This document shows, one piece after another, positions 1-8,235 of a stretch of DNA of 64,000 bases. The notes under the pieces are model-generated. The model was not told the origin of the DNA, made no database searches, and was given only the letters and a program-made list of their open reading frames with translations. The position numbers and the translations under genes were made by a program. This DNA comes from Bacillota bacterium. GTDB taxonomy: Bacteria > Bacillota > Clostridia > Lachnospirales > Lachnospiraceae. Position 1 is the first letter of the stretch. Each line of letters opens with the position of its first letter. The stretch is taken from assembly GCA_023423045.1 (NCBI GenBank), contig JAFAGA010000011.1:1-64000 (forward strand). The letters run 5' to 3'.

Positions 1-37
1 CTTGACAATTAACATCATAAAGAAAAACGGTATGATT

Positions 38-71
38 GGGAAGTAGGGATTTACTCTTTACTTCCCTTTTT
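38..71 (+). terminator. Intrinsic terminator of an upstream gene outside the window
   Basis: An 8-bp stem (GGGAAGTA pairing with TACTTCCC) is followed by five T residues. It probably ends a gene lying left of the window. Nothing else is visible in the first 140 bases. Confidence 0.75.
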
Positions 72-140
72 AGTTTACATAACTAAAATTTCTTATTATC
101 TTTGCCAACACTAATTATACACTAACCCTGAAAATCCTGT

Positions 141-169
141 TTGACAAAGCAAGGGTATTCATATATAAT
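141..169 (+). promoter_or_regulatory. Consensus sigma-A promoter of the riboswitch-antiporter transcript
   Basis: The -35 box TTGACA (141-146) and -10 box TATAAT (164-169) both match consensus and are 17 bp apart. Initiation is expected at about G176, so the transcript would begin with the first stem of the fluoride aptamer. Confidence 0.85.
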
Positions 170-172
170 ACA

Positions 173-240
173 CATGGGAATGAAGTTCTCCCATGGCAAT
201 AGCCGAAACCGCTTTTAAGCTGATGACTTCTGCATAACGC
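173..240 (+). ncRNA. Fluoride riboswitch (crcB motif)
   Basis: The leader starts with a GGGAATGAAGTTCTCCC hairpin, continues with the conserved AAACCGC segment, and ends with AAGCTGATGACTTCTGC. Order and sequence match the crcB/fluoride aptamer, whose hallmarks are a GGNGATG-type first stem, AAAC-GCC, and GGCTGATGRCYTCTRC. The 3' strand of the aptamer overlaps the left arm of an intrinsic terminator, so fluoride binding should prevent termination and switch on the antiporter behind it. The identification is by eye; a covariance search would settle it. Confidence 0.87.
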
Positions 241-259
241 AGATGTTATCAGCTTTTTT
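217..259 (+). terminator. Expression-platform terminator of the fluoride riboswitch
   Basis: Arms 217-233 and 239-255 form a 17-bp stem with one mismatch and one G-U pair around the loop ATAAC, followed by a T-rich tail. The left arm contains the conserved 3' portion of the fluoride aptamer, so ligand-bound aptamer and terminator are mutually exclusive. Confidence 0.85.
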
Positions 260-287
260 ATTTTATTATTTTAGGAGGGAAATGGAT

Positions 288-1469
288 ATGCTCACTAGTT
301 TGGCAATGATTTTTTTATGCGGTATGCTGCTTGGAGGTATCTTTAAACGAGTTGGTCTGCCTAGTCTGCTGGGTATGCTGATCACCGGAATTGTGTTAGG
401 TCCTTATATGCTTAATGTGTTAGATGCGGGTATATTGTCAATAGCTGCGGATTTAAGGCAATTGGCCTTAATCATCATCCTGACAAGAGCAGGACTATCT
501 TTAGATATTAATGATTTAAAGAAAGTTGGCAGGCCCGCAATACTGATGTGCTTTGTTCCTGCCTGTTTTGAAATTACCGGAATGGTTTTGCTTGCCCCAA
601 GGCTGTTAAATATATCAATTATTGAAGCGGTAATCATGGGAGCTGTTATTGCAGCCGTATCCCCTGCCGTAATTGTACCCAAAATGCTGCACCTGATGGA
701 AAACGATTATGGAACAAATAAGTCCATACCGCAGATGATAATGGCTGGTGCTTCGGTTGATGATGTGTTTGTAATTGTTATTTTTGCGGCAGCGGTTGGA
801 TTAGCACAGGGTGAAAGTGTTTCAGCCGCAAGTATTTTGCAGATACCATTTTCCATTATTGCAGGTATCATCATCGGTATCGCATTAGGGTTGATATTAA
901 ATATCTGTTTTAAAAAATTGCATATACGTGATTCATCAAAGGTCATTATTCTGCTGGGCCTGTCCTTTTTGTTGGTGGCGGTGGAACAGCTCAAAATTGT
1001 GCCATTTTCCGGACTTTTGGCAGTAATGAGCACAGGGGTGGCGATACAAAAGAAGAATACGATTGTTGCAAAACGCTTATCAGAAAAATATTCAAAACTG
1101 TGGGTTGCGGCGGAGATAATCTTATTTGTTCTTGTGGGTGCAACGGTGGATTTGAAATATGCTCTTGCATCGGGGATCACAGCTGTTATAGTTATTTTTG
1201 GAGCTTTAGTATTTCGTATGCTTGGAGTCTTTGTCTGCATGATAAAGACACCCCTTTCAATCAGGGAAAAAGTATTCTGCATGATAGCATATATGCCCAA
1301 AGCGACGGTTCAGGCTGCCATTGGATCACTTCCTTTGTCAATGGGATTGGCTTGCGGAAATATAGTCCTGACAGTTGCAGTACTTGCAATTCTCATAACC
1401 GCACCCCTCGGAGCATTGGGTGTCGACCTGACGTACCCAAGGCTGTTACATCGTAGGAACACAATGTGA
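288..1469 (+). CDS. CPA-type cation:proton antiporter, riboswitch-controlled (fluoride resistance)
   Basis: A polytopic membrane protein of about 393 residues with roughly 12 hydrophobic helices, resembling monovalent cation:proton antiporters of the CPA superfamily (NhaP/KefB-like exchanger core). The conserved region near 'GASVDDVFVIVIFAAA' carries the paired acidic residues typical of the ion-binding helix. The start is ATG 288 because AGGAGGG at 273-279 lies 8 bases upstream; ATG 282 is too close to that site. The fluoride riboswitch in its leader suggests it belongs to the CPA proteins implicated in fluoride tolerance, but whether it moves fluoride or a cation cannot be read from sequence. 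It is monocistronic. Confidence 0.85.
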   Translation: MLTSLAMIFLCGMLLGGIFKRVGLPSLLGMLITGIVLGPYMLNVLDAGILSIAADLRQLALIIILTRAGLSLDINDLKKVGRPAILMCFVPACFEITGMVLLAPRLLNISIIEAVIMGAVIAAVSPAVIVPKMLHLMENDYGTNKSIPQMIMAGASVDDVFVIVIFAAAVGLAQGESVSAASILQIPFSIIAGIIIGIALGLILNICFKKLHIRDSSKVIILLGLSFLLVAVEQLKIVPFSGLLAVMSTGVAIQKKNTIVAKRLSEKYSKLWVAAEIILFVLVGATVDLKYALASGITAVIVIFGALVFRMLGVFVCMIKTPLSIREKVFCMIAYMPKATVQAAIGSLPLSMGLACGNIVLTVAVLAILITAPLGALGVDLTYPRLLHRRNTM

Positions 1470-1471
1470 CT

Positions 1472-1525
1472 ATCATAACCATCAAAAGAAATAATATGGT
1501 AAAATCATAACATATGAGTTATGAT
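1472..1525 (+). promoter_or_regulatory. ATCATAAC repeats upstream of the two-component system
   Basis: ATCATAAC occurs at 1472-1479 and 1504-1511, and its reverse complement GTTATGAT at 1518-1525. The last two form a perfect 8-bp palindrome around ATATGA. It may be a weak terminator of the antiporter or a response-regulator binding site. No good promoter is visible. Confidence 0.4.
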
Positions 1526-1568
1526 TTATATAGCGGGCGGTAAAACTGGAAAAAGGAAGGGGTATGGG

Positions 1569-2234
1569 ATGGTTAGGATACTGTTTTTGGAGGATGAGCC
1601 TACAATACAGGAGGTTCTGACAGAGTATATGAAGCTGCAGCAGTACGACGTGACAACGGCAGAGGATGGAGAGGCAGCCATCGGATTGCTGGAAGCGTCG
1701 GCATTTGATCTTGCGGTATTAGATATCATGGTTCCGAAGAAAAGCGGTCTGGAGGTGCTGGAATACATCAGAAGCTTCCGGCCGGAGATGGCAGTGATTA
1801 TGTTGACGGCGATTAACGACGAGCCAACACAGGTAAAGGCCTTCAACCTGTATGCAGATGATTATGTGATCAAGCCGGTTTCTCCATTGATTTTGCTGAA
1901 GCGTATAGAAACAATACTGCGAAGAACCCGGCATTCCGGTAAAAATGAGGAGAAAACAGAAGGACTGCATCTGAATGAGGATTCCTATCAAGCCTTCTAT
2001 AACGGTGCTCCCCTGCAGCTGACCCTGAGCGAATTTCTGCTGCTTCAGGTGCTGAAAAAAGAGGCCGGAAGAGCATTTACCAGAGAGCAGTTGATTCTAA
2101 AGATATTCAATGAAGATTATGTGGGCAATGACCGAATCATTGATGCCCATGTAAAAAACCTGCGCAAGAAGCTGCCCTGTAACTGCATTAAAACAGTAAT
2201 CGGCATAGGGTACCAATTTAGCTATGAGGTCTAG
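1569..2234 (+). CDS. OmpR/PhoB-family response regulator
   Basis: A 221-residue response regulator. The N-terminal receiver domain (about 1-120) has the acidic pocket LEDE at 7-10, the phospho-acceptor Asp52 in 'VLDIMVP' and the conserved Lys102 in 'VIKPVSP'. The C-terminal half (about 125-221) is a winged helix with 'FTREQL' and 'VDAHVKNLRKKL'-like signatures ('IDAHVKNLRKKL'). ATG 1569 is preferred over the upstream in-frame ATG 1521 because AAGGAAGGGG (1553-1562) lies six bases before it. It is followed after 12 bases by its histidine kinase, and the pair probably controls the ABC exporter at 4.1-5.8 kb. Confidence 0.92.
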   Translation: MVRILFLEDEPTIQEVLTEYMKLQQYDVTTAEDGEAAIGLLEASAFDLAVLDIMVPKKSGLEVLEYIRSFRPEMAVIMLTAINDEPTQVKAFNLYADDYVIKPVSPLILLKRIETILRRTRHSGKNEEKTEGLHLNEDSYQAFYNGAPLQLTLSEFLLLQVLKKEAGRAFTREQLILKIFNEDYVGNDRIIDAHVKNLRKKLPCNCIKTVIGIGYQFSYEV

Positions 2235-2246
2235 AAGGGGGAAAAA

Positions 2247-3815
2247 ATGAGCCTATCCAGAAAAACCTTTCTCTATAGTGTGGTCATATCGGCCGTTATG
2301 ATATCTTTGATTGTAGGATATTTTATTCTTATGCTGCCCTCTTTGTATGTATCGTATATGCAGAACAGGAACTATGACTCTGCATTATTCCTTCAAAAAG
2401 GGTATATGGAACAGGGAAGCTATGAACAGCTGGAGGTTAGAAATCCGTCTGCGACTATTACTATTGAGATACCCAAGACGGGAAACCGTATTTTTGTTGT
2501 GAGCAAGCTTTTTCGTATCACAGCGGAGGCCAGGGATGAGAAGGTCCAGGACCTTCTTGAGAAGATAAGATATTACGCAACCCATACTCGGGAACTTCAG
2601 CATATCGATGAGGCTGATTTCAATTTGAGCCGGATTCTGGATGAGTTGGCCTTAAATGAAGCGTTGCTGGAGCAATATCCCCTGAAATTTGAGTTTGAAT
2701 TGTTTGAAGAGAAAAACATGTTTCAGGAAAGCTCTTCAAAAATCCACATGGAATCTGAAGATTTAATGATCTATGAAGCTAATATTACCGACGGCCATAA
2801 TTATTATACCAGTTATATAGGCCTTGGGATAACGGAGACGGCGATTGTGATTACCCTGATACCAATGATGACTCCACGAATTGAGGAAATAAGTCCGATT
2901 ATATTTCAGAGCCTTCCTATGATTGTATCGGTTATCCTTTTGCTTGTGCTGGTGTCTTCCCAGGTGTTTTCCCGTCGCATCATTCAGCCGATTATCCGCC
3001 TTGCCAGACATGCTGAGTATGGAACAACGGAGAAGGAGCTGAGGCTGGAGCCCATCCCAATAACCGGACACGATGAAATAAGCAGCCTGGGCGAAAGCCT
3101 GAATGCCCTGTACCAGAAAATACAGGAAAGCTATCGGGAGCTGGAAATCAGAAACCAGCATCTGGCAGAGGAAAATAAGAGGCAGGAGGTATTTCTCAGA
3201 GCATCCTCCCATCAGCTGAAGACGCCAATATCCGCGGCGCTCCTTCTGGTCCAGGGAATGATAGGCGAAGTGGGAAAATACAAGGATGTGAAGGCCTGCC
3301 TTCCCCGGGTTAAGGAACAGCTTCTGTCCATGCAGAGAATTGTGGAGGATATCCTATATCTGAATCATTGCTCCCAGAGCCTGGAGCTCACTGAGATATC
3401 GCTGCCGGAATTGATGGAGGAATGCCTTGAGCATTATCATGTCCAGATAGAGGAGAAAGCCCTTGGAATTACGGCAGGAGATTACCCGCTGCGGCTTCGT
3501 ACCGATGGAGAACTGATGAAGAAGATACTGGATAATCTGATCTCCAATGCAGTTTGCTTTACACCGGAGGGAGGCCTGATTCATATATCCTATGAAGAGG
3601 ACAAAATAAGCATCAGTAATTACGGAGTGACGATTGATAGCGAATTGCTGCCCCATGTATTTGATCCTTTCGTTACAAGTGCGGACAAAAATAAGGGACA
3701 CGGGTTGGGGCTGTATGTAGTTGCCTATTATGCGAAATTTCTGGATTGCCAGGTAAAGCTTTATAATATTGAACATGGGGTAACCGCCGAGCTTATTTTT
3801 CAGATGGGCAAATAA
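2247..3815 (+). CDS. Sensor histidine kinase
   Basis: A 522-residue membrane kinase. TM1 spans about 10-32, an extracytoplasmic sensor region about 33-215, TM2 about 217-241, then HAMP (about 242-295). The dimerisation domain carries the phospho-acceptor His322 in 'SSHQLKTP', and the ATPase domain has the N box 'DNLISNAV' and the G2 box 'GHGLGL'. The large external domain argues against the short-loop bacitracin-type intramembrane kinases; its ligand is unknown. AGAAGGGGG precedes the ATG. It is cotranscribed with the response regulator just upstream. Confidence 0.93.
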   Translation: MSLSRKTFLYSVVISAVMISLIVGYFILMLPSLYVSYMQNRNYDSALFLQKGYMEQGSYEQLEVRNPSATITIEIPKTGNRIFVVSKLFRITAEARDEKVQDLLEKIRYYATHTRELQHIDEADFNLSRILDELALNEALLEQYPLKFEFELFEEKNMFQESSSKIHMESEDLMIYEANITDGHNYYTSYIGLGITETAIVITLIPMMTPRIEEISPIIFQSLPMIVSVILLLVLVSSQVFSRRIIQPIIRLARHAEYGTTEKELRLEPIPITGHDEISSLGESLNALYQKIQESYRELEIRNQHLAEENKRQEVFLRASSHQLKTPISAALLLVQGMIGEVGKYKDVKACLPRVKEQLLSMQRIVEDILYLNHCSQSLELTEISLPELMEECLEHYHVQIEEKALGITAGDYPLRLRTDGELMKKILDNLISNAVCFTPEGGLIHISYEEDKISISNYGVTIDSELLPHVFDPFVTSADKNKGHGLGLYVVAYYAKFLDCQVKLYNIEHGVTAELIFQMGK

Positions 3816-4105
3816 AGCTTAGAACTTAATAAAGCATAGAAGTAAATATAGTAAAGTACACATCAAAATGACATACAAAGATACAGTGTGTAAAAGAGCA
3901 GCTCTATAGAAGCATTGGACAAAGAACTCAATGGAGTTATATGCAGATATGCAGCGTCTGGCAGGCGGTTTGTGAAGTCACATAATATATGCATAGGATC
4001 TTCATCCTAAATTCATATGCTTTTGTTACAATCAATTTCATAAGCAGGGAAGAAGGCGTATTCTTCCTGGGAGCAATCATATTATGAAGGAGAGGATGTA
4101 AGCCC
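3816..4105 (+). other. Intergenic region before the ABC exporter
   Basis: 290 bases without a convincing gene. Two small hairpins are visible: TAGGAT-CTTC-ATCCTA near 4000 and a 7-bp stem GGAAGAA/TTCTTCC at 4048-4067 just before the ribosome binding site. This is the likely place for promoter and control by the upstream two-component system, but no consensus promoter could be assigned. Confidence 0.4.
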
Positions 4106-5029
4106 ATGATAGTTATAAATAATCTGCAGGTTCGGTATGGAAGCCAGCTGGCCCTGTCAATAACGGAACCAATCCGGTTCGAAGCAGGGGACCGTATCGG
4201 TATTATTGGTTCCAACGGTGCCGGTAAGACCACTCTGGTCAAAAGTATTCTGGGTCTGACAAATTATCAGGGAAGCATTGTTACCAGCCTAAAGCCGGAG
4301 GAAATTGCGGTTCATATGCAGCATAATCATTATGTCAATACCATGGCTGTGAAGCACATTATGGAGACCGTGCTAAATACCAGCATTAGGAAGAATAAGT
4401 TATTGCAGGAGCTGATTTCCTTCTTTGATTTTGAAGGCTGCCTGAATAAGCGATATTCTGCTCTGTCGGGAGGGCAGAGGCAGAGATTGACAATTATCCT
4501 TGTGCTGATCCAGGATGCTCCGCTGGTGTTCTTTGATGAAGTCACCTCTGGTCTGGATTTTGAGACAAGGCAGAGATTGATGACAAAGATGGGGGAATGG
4601 TACCGGGATAAGGACACCACTCTTTGTATAGTGTCCCATTATTACGAGGAGCTGGAGCAATTGGTGAATAAAATATTAATTCTTGAGGAGGGGCAGGTTA
4701 TTGATTATGGCTTCAAGGATGAATTGTTTCGCAATTATTGCGGGAAGACGGTGATTACCATTGATAATAATGAGAGAAACAGAGGTTTGACGCAGCATTT
4801 GCAGAAGCTGGAAGCGCCGGAGCATTTGATTGCCCTTTCCTGTCAGAACAGCGAACTGGAGAGAGAGATTACCGAGAGCCTGATCCGGGAAGATGTTAAT
4901 TATAAGAGAAGCAACCATGATATCGAAATTATGTCCATCAACGCGAAGGCGAAATTTCAGACTCTAGTAAAACCTGAGAAGCATGGAAATGAGGAGGGAG
5001 GAAGAAAAAATGCGGAAAAAACAGCTTAA
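4106..5029 (+). CDS. ABC transporter ATP-binding protein
   Basis: A 307-residue ATPase. It shows Walker A GSNGAGKT (35-42), the ABC signature LSGGQ (120-124), Walker B LVFFDE (140-145) and a switch His in 'IVSHYYEE'. The family normally ends near 230 residues; the extra C-terminal 70-80 residues, rich in charged residues, are typical of drug or peptide exporter ATPases. GAAGGAGAGG precedes the start. Its 3' end overlaps the permease start by 20 bases, so the two are translationally coupled. The two-component system next door suggests inducible export of an antimicrobial or peptide; this is inference. Confidence 0.92.
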   Translation: MIVINNLQVRYGSQLALSITEPIRFEAGDRIGIIGSNGAGKTTLVKSILGLTNYQGSIVTSLKPEEIAVHMQHNHYVNTMAVKHIMETVLNTSIRKNKLLQELISFFDFEGCLNKRYSALSGGQRQRLTIILVLIQDAPLVFFDEVTSGLDFETRQRLMTKMGEWYRDKDTTLCIVSHYYEELEQLVNKILILEEGQVIDYGFKDELFRNYCGKTVITIDNNERNRGLTQHLQKLEAPEHLIALSCQNSELEREITESLIREDVNYKRSNHDIEIMSINAKAKFQTLVKPEKHGNEEGGRKNAEKTA

Positions 5030-5780
5030 CTGGAGGCTGATCCAGTACGAATTGCGCAATATATTCGGGAATCCCTTTGTTATCTTCTTTGGAGTTATTT
5101 TTCCTATCTTTATGTGTGCATTATTTTCCGTGGTAATGAAACGGCAGGTGCCGGAGGAGATATATTCTGAAGTTGTTACGTCAATCTTTATTACCATGAG
5201 CATGATCATTCCGATGGCGGTGCTGCTGATCGGCTATGCGGCAAATTACTCCCAGGAGCTGGAGAAGGATATTCCCATGAGGATGAACTTGTTCGGGTTC
5301 CGGGAGAGGACGATGCTCGCAGCCAAGATGGTTGCATATCTGATCTTTGTGACGGGCGCTTTCCTGCTCTATATGCTGGCTTCGATACTGATGATTGATA
5401 TTCAGGTGCCGGTGCTGGCTGCTGTGACCACTCTTATTGCGGCCCTGTATGTGCTTTCCGTGATATTATTCATTCTTGCCCATGGAATTGCCACTTTATT
5501 TCAGAAGTTCGGACCCACTTATGCGGTCTCAATGCTTTTGTACTTCGGCTTTATGATTCTCTGCGGGATGATGGGAATAAGGGTCGAACAGCTGCCGAAA
5601 GCGATGAAAGCAGTCGCCATGGTATTCCCGATGTCCTATATCAGCAGCGATTTTACGGGCTTCTGGCAGGGAGGCAGTTATAATTTTGCCCCGATGATAC
5701 AGTCCTATCTGTTCTTTGGAGCGGTATCTCTGATTGTGCTGATATTAAGTGTACGAAAGAAACAGAGGGTTATTAAATAA
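5010..5780 (+). CDS. ABC-2 type transporter permease
   Basis: A 256-residue integral membrane protein with about six hydrophobic helices and the cytoplasmic N-terminus 'RLIQYELRNIFGNPF' characteristic of ABC-2 permeases. ATG 5010 is chosen because GAGGAGGGAGG (4991-5001) lies 8 bases upstream; the in-frame ATG at 4983 lies before that site. It overlaps the ATPase gene by 20 bases, making a two-gene exporter. Substrate unknown. Confidence 0.9.
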   Translation: MRKKQLNWRLIQYELRNIFGNPFVIFFGVIFPIFMCALFSVVMKRQVPEEIYSEVVTSIFITMSMIIPMAVLLIGYAANYSQELEKDIPMRMNLFGFRERTMLAAKMVAYLIFVTGAFLLYMLASILMIDIQVPVLAAVTTLIAALYVLSVILFILAHGIATLFQKFGPTYAVSMLLYFGFMILCGMMGIRVEQLPKAMKAVAMVFPMSYISSDFTGFWQGGSYNFAPMIQSYLFFGAVSLIVLILSVRKKQRVIK

Positions 5781-5799
5781 ACCGTATTCTTAATCTGAC

Positions 5800-5860
5800 G
5801 AGGACGTATAGCAGCTCTAACGATTTATGTTAGTTCTGTAATACGTCCTCTTGTTTTTTT
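5800..5860 (+). terminator. Intrinsic terminator of the ABC exporter operon
   Basis: A 10-bp stem (GAGGACGTAT with ATACGTCCTC) encloses a second partly paired stem (CTAAC/GTTAG) and is followed by TTGTTTTTTT. Confidence 0.9.
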
Positions 5861-5902
5861 CTTTGATAAGTGGTCGCAGAGAAACTCTATTGTTGAAAGG
5901 GC

Positions 5903-6553
5903 TTATCCGTTCACCTCGCAGCACCAGTCAATGGCATTGCTTAAGAGCTGCTGGAAACTTTCGTTCTGCCATACGCTCAGTGTATGACCGGGAGTCAGAA
6001 CACATAATCGGCCCTTTCCTATGGTCCTGCTATAGCCGCCAATCTGTTCACCGCCGGACTCCGAGCAGGTCTTCAGAAAAATCTCGGCATCCTCTGCGGT
6101 TACCTTAATATTATAATGCTCATCCCGCAGAATGAAGTCGTTGATACCTGCTGTGACGGGATGTTCTGCGGTTACTTTTACCTCTACATTGCAGCGGGGC
6201 GGATGGCCGATAAAATAATTTCCCACAAAATCCGTATAAGCCTCCCCGGGCTTTGAGGTATTGCCGGAGTGCAGGGAGAGAAAGCCTCCGCCGTTCTTTA
6301 CATAGGATTCAAATTCCTTCGGACCCACCTCGGTTACCCCTTCCTCAAACCAGGGATTGGTATTGGAGGAGTTTACGGAGTTTGCCTTGCAGCATAGGAT
6401 GACCGGATATTCTTGAAGCATTGCAGGCGTAAGAATGTCCTTGGCCGTTTTAACAATTGTAAAATTGTAAAGGTTTTTTAAGGGCTTGATGCCTTCTTCG
6501 ATAATTTCTGCCGGATGCCAGTGGTCATCACACAATAATAATACATTTTTCAT
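5903..6553 (-). CDS. ThuA-like (trehalose-utilisation type) protein
   Basis: A 216-residue cytoplasmic protein with the ThuA/class I glutamine-amidotransferase-like fold: an N-terminal 'MKNVLLLCDDHWHPAE' strand-loop, 'GGGFLSLHSGN' in the position of the usual nucleophile-elbow region, 'FIGHPP', and the C-terminal 'GKGRLCVLTPGHT' segment. ThuA-like proteins occur in sugar catabolic loci of many bacteria and some act on oxidised disaccharides, but specificity cannot be deduced. It is transcribed away from the neighbouring LacI gene, GAGGT precedes the ATG, and its product may belong with the sugar genes to its right. Confidence 0.8.
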   Translation of the reverse strand: MKNVLLLCDDHWHPAEIIEEGIKPLKNLYNFTIVKTAKDILTPAMLQEYPVILCCKANSVNSSNTNPWFEEGVTEVGPKEFESYVKNGGGFLSLHSGNTSKPGEAYTDFVGNYFIGHPPRCNVEVKVTAEHPVTAGINDFILRDEHYNIKVTAEDAEIFLKTCSESGGEQIGGYSRTIGKGRLCVLTPGHTLSVWQNESFQQLLSNAIDWCCEVNG

Positions 6554-6673
6554 AATTTTACCTCATGACTTTCCTTGCTTTCTAAATTAATCCGGTCAGT
6601 CCGGCACTTGTGATCAGATATAATGAGCTCCTATCCTGTACGCTTATAATACGCTCCCGTGCCTGACATCGAA

Positions 6674-6756
6674 AAGCGGTATTTTCAGTAAGTTTTTTGG
6701 ATAGTGAATACCGCTTCCGACAAAATTAAGTATACAGCATGGGAACCGTTTGTCAA
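6674..6756 (-). promoter_or_regulatory. Minus-strand promoter and leader hairpin before the ThuA-like gene
   Basis: On the minus strand TTGACA (6751-6756) is followed after about 18 bases by TACTTA (6727-6732). The transcript then carries a perfect 10-bp stem (6674-6683 with 6707-6716) followed by TTTT, which could act as a leader attenuator about 120 bases ahead of the start codon. Confidence 0.5.
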
Positions 6757-6790
6757 TGCAGCTTGTGGGTCTGGGGTTTTGATTGGATAG

Positions 6791-6894
6791 AGAGTTGAAA
6801 GAGATATAGAGGATTTGGAAGAGAAGAGAGTTGGAAGAGAGTTGGAAGAGAGTTGGAAGAGAAGAACGTTGGAAGAGAAGAGTGTTGGAAGAAA
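6791..6894. repeat. Purine-rich tandem repeat of about 12 bp
   Basis: About 100 bases almost free of pyrimidines other than T, built from degenerate copies of GAGTTGGAAGAG. Three copies are back to back near 6828-6860 and diverged ones flank them. It lies upstream of the first LacI gene and shows no coding sense on either strand. It looks like a slippage-expanded simple repeat. Confidence 0.75.
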
Positions 6895-6975
6895 AGGCCA
6901 CCGGGATAGTTGACAGAGGAAGAGATGTGGTGAATAATGATAGGTATAACCATATAGATATGAAAGGGGCATGCC

Positions 6976-8016
6976 ATGGGAAAGAATATAACGATGAAGG
7001 ACATAGCCGAGCAGCTTGGAATCAGCACGGTAACGGTATCCAAAGCCCTGTCGGACCGGGAGGGAGTCAGCGGCGCCCTTCGGGAGACGGTGAAGCAGAA
7101 AGCCCGGGAGATGGGATACCGTTATAATTTCATGGGGAAGAGCATGAAGGAAGGGATAAATTACAATATAGGGGTTCTGATTGCGGAGCAGTTTATGCAT
7201 GAAAGTGCATTTTATGCAAAGATGTACCAGACCATCGTGAAGGAACTGCTGGCCTACAATTACTTTGGGATACTTGAGGTGATCCCTGAGGAGGAAGAGC
7301 GGGAAGGAAGCCTGCCACATATGATCAGGAATAATAAAGTGGATGGTATCATCCTTCTGGGACAGCTGGGCCGCAGGTATATCGAGAGCCTGCAAGCCTC
7401 CGGGGTGCCCTTTGTTTTTCTGGATTTCAGTGATGATTACGTGAAAGCGGACACTGTCATAAGTGACAGCTTCTACGGTGCTTATGAGCTGACCAACCAT
7501 TTAGCCGCATGCGGGCACCGGAAAATCGGTTTTGTGGGAAATATAAACGCTACCACCAGCATTATGGACCGGTATATCGGATATTACAAATCCTTAAAGC
7601 AAAACAAATTAGAAATCAGGGAGGAGTGGGTGCTTAATGACAGGGACGACAGGGGCAGGTTCACAAAAATACTTCTTCCGGCTTCTATGCCTACCGCTTT
7701 TGTATGTAATTGCGATGAAGTAGCATATCATTTCATTTTGCAATTGAAGAAAGCCGGATACCGGATCCCGGAGGATATCTCCGTGGTGGGGTTCGATAAT
7801 TATATTTATGCCACATTAAGTGATCCTCCCATCACAACGGTGGAGGTAAATGTGGAGGCCATGGCGGAAGCAGCGGTCAGTTCCATTCTTCGGCGTGTCA
7901 AAAATCCAGGACAGGAATATGGAAGAAAGGTGATCAGCGGGAGGATTATCTGCCGCAACTCCGTGCAGGAGCCGACCGGAGCGAATAGAATGGATGAGAA
8001 TAGGACGAATAGATGA
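6976..8016 (+). CDS. LacI-family transcriptional regulator (mannoside cluster, first copy)
   Basis: A 346-residue LacI/GalR repressor. The N-terminal helix-turn-helix 'TMKDIAEQLGISTVTVSKAL' and hinge occupy about residues 1-60, followed by a periplasmic-binding-protein-like effector domain with 'GHRKIGFVGN' and 'VVGFDNY'. GAAAGGGG precedes ATG 6976. It lies directly upstream of manA, whose promoter carries a LacI-type palindrome with a CG centre at 8093-8112, the most plausible target. The effector is probably a mannose-containing sugar; that is inference from the neighbours. Confidence 0.9.
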   Translation: MGKNITMKDIAEQLGISTVTVSKALSDREGVSGALRETVKQKAREMGYRYNFMGKSMKEGINYNIGVLIAEQFMHESAFYAKMYQTIVKELLAYNYFGILEVIPEEEEREGSLPHMIRNNKVDGIILLGQLGRRYIESLQASGVPFVFLDFSDDYVKADTVISDSFYGAYELTNHLAACGHRKIGFVGNINATTSIMDRYIGYYKSLKQNKLEIREEWVLNDRDDRGRFTKILLPASMPTAFVCNCDEVAYHFILQLKKAGYRIPEDISVVGFDNYIYATLSDPPITTVEVNVEAMAEAAVSSILRRVKNPGQEYGRKVISGRIICRNSVQEPTGANRMDENRTNR

Positions 8017-8059
8017 ATATTTATTCCTGCTTATGTTTGCCTCAGATAAAGAAAAAGGA

Positions 8060-8112
8060 TTGACAAAGGGAGAATCATCTCTTAAAATTAATTTAGGTTA
8101 ACGATAACCTAA
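8060..8112 (+). promoter_or_regulatory. Promoter with LacI-type operator controlling the manA operon
   Basis: TTGACA (8060-8065) and TAAAAT (8083-8088) are 17 bp apart. Starting 4 bases after the -10 box is the inverted repeat TTAGGTTA-ACGA-TAACCTAA (8093-8112), with the central CG typical of LacI-family operators. Bound repressor would cover the transcription start. The adjacent LacI gene is the obvious candidate. Confidence 0.82.
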
Positions 8113-8235
8113 TAAAAATTAAAACAAGATATAGGTAAAACAAGATGTAGTAGAACAAAATATAGATAGAGCGAAGTATAAGATTAGGCACAAAGAAACC
8201 TGGAGTTAAAGCACAGCAAGAAGGAGAGAGCGAAT

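Noticed and set aside
707..1300. Long minus-strand open frames opposite the antiporter and other large genes
   Set aside because: They lie wholly within well-supported genes on the other strand and show no family features.
6791..6894. Coding sequence in the purine repeat (Ser/Leu/Phe-rich frames on the minus strand)
   Set aside because: Low-complexity translation, no start site, and overlap with the promoter region; a by-product of the repeat.
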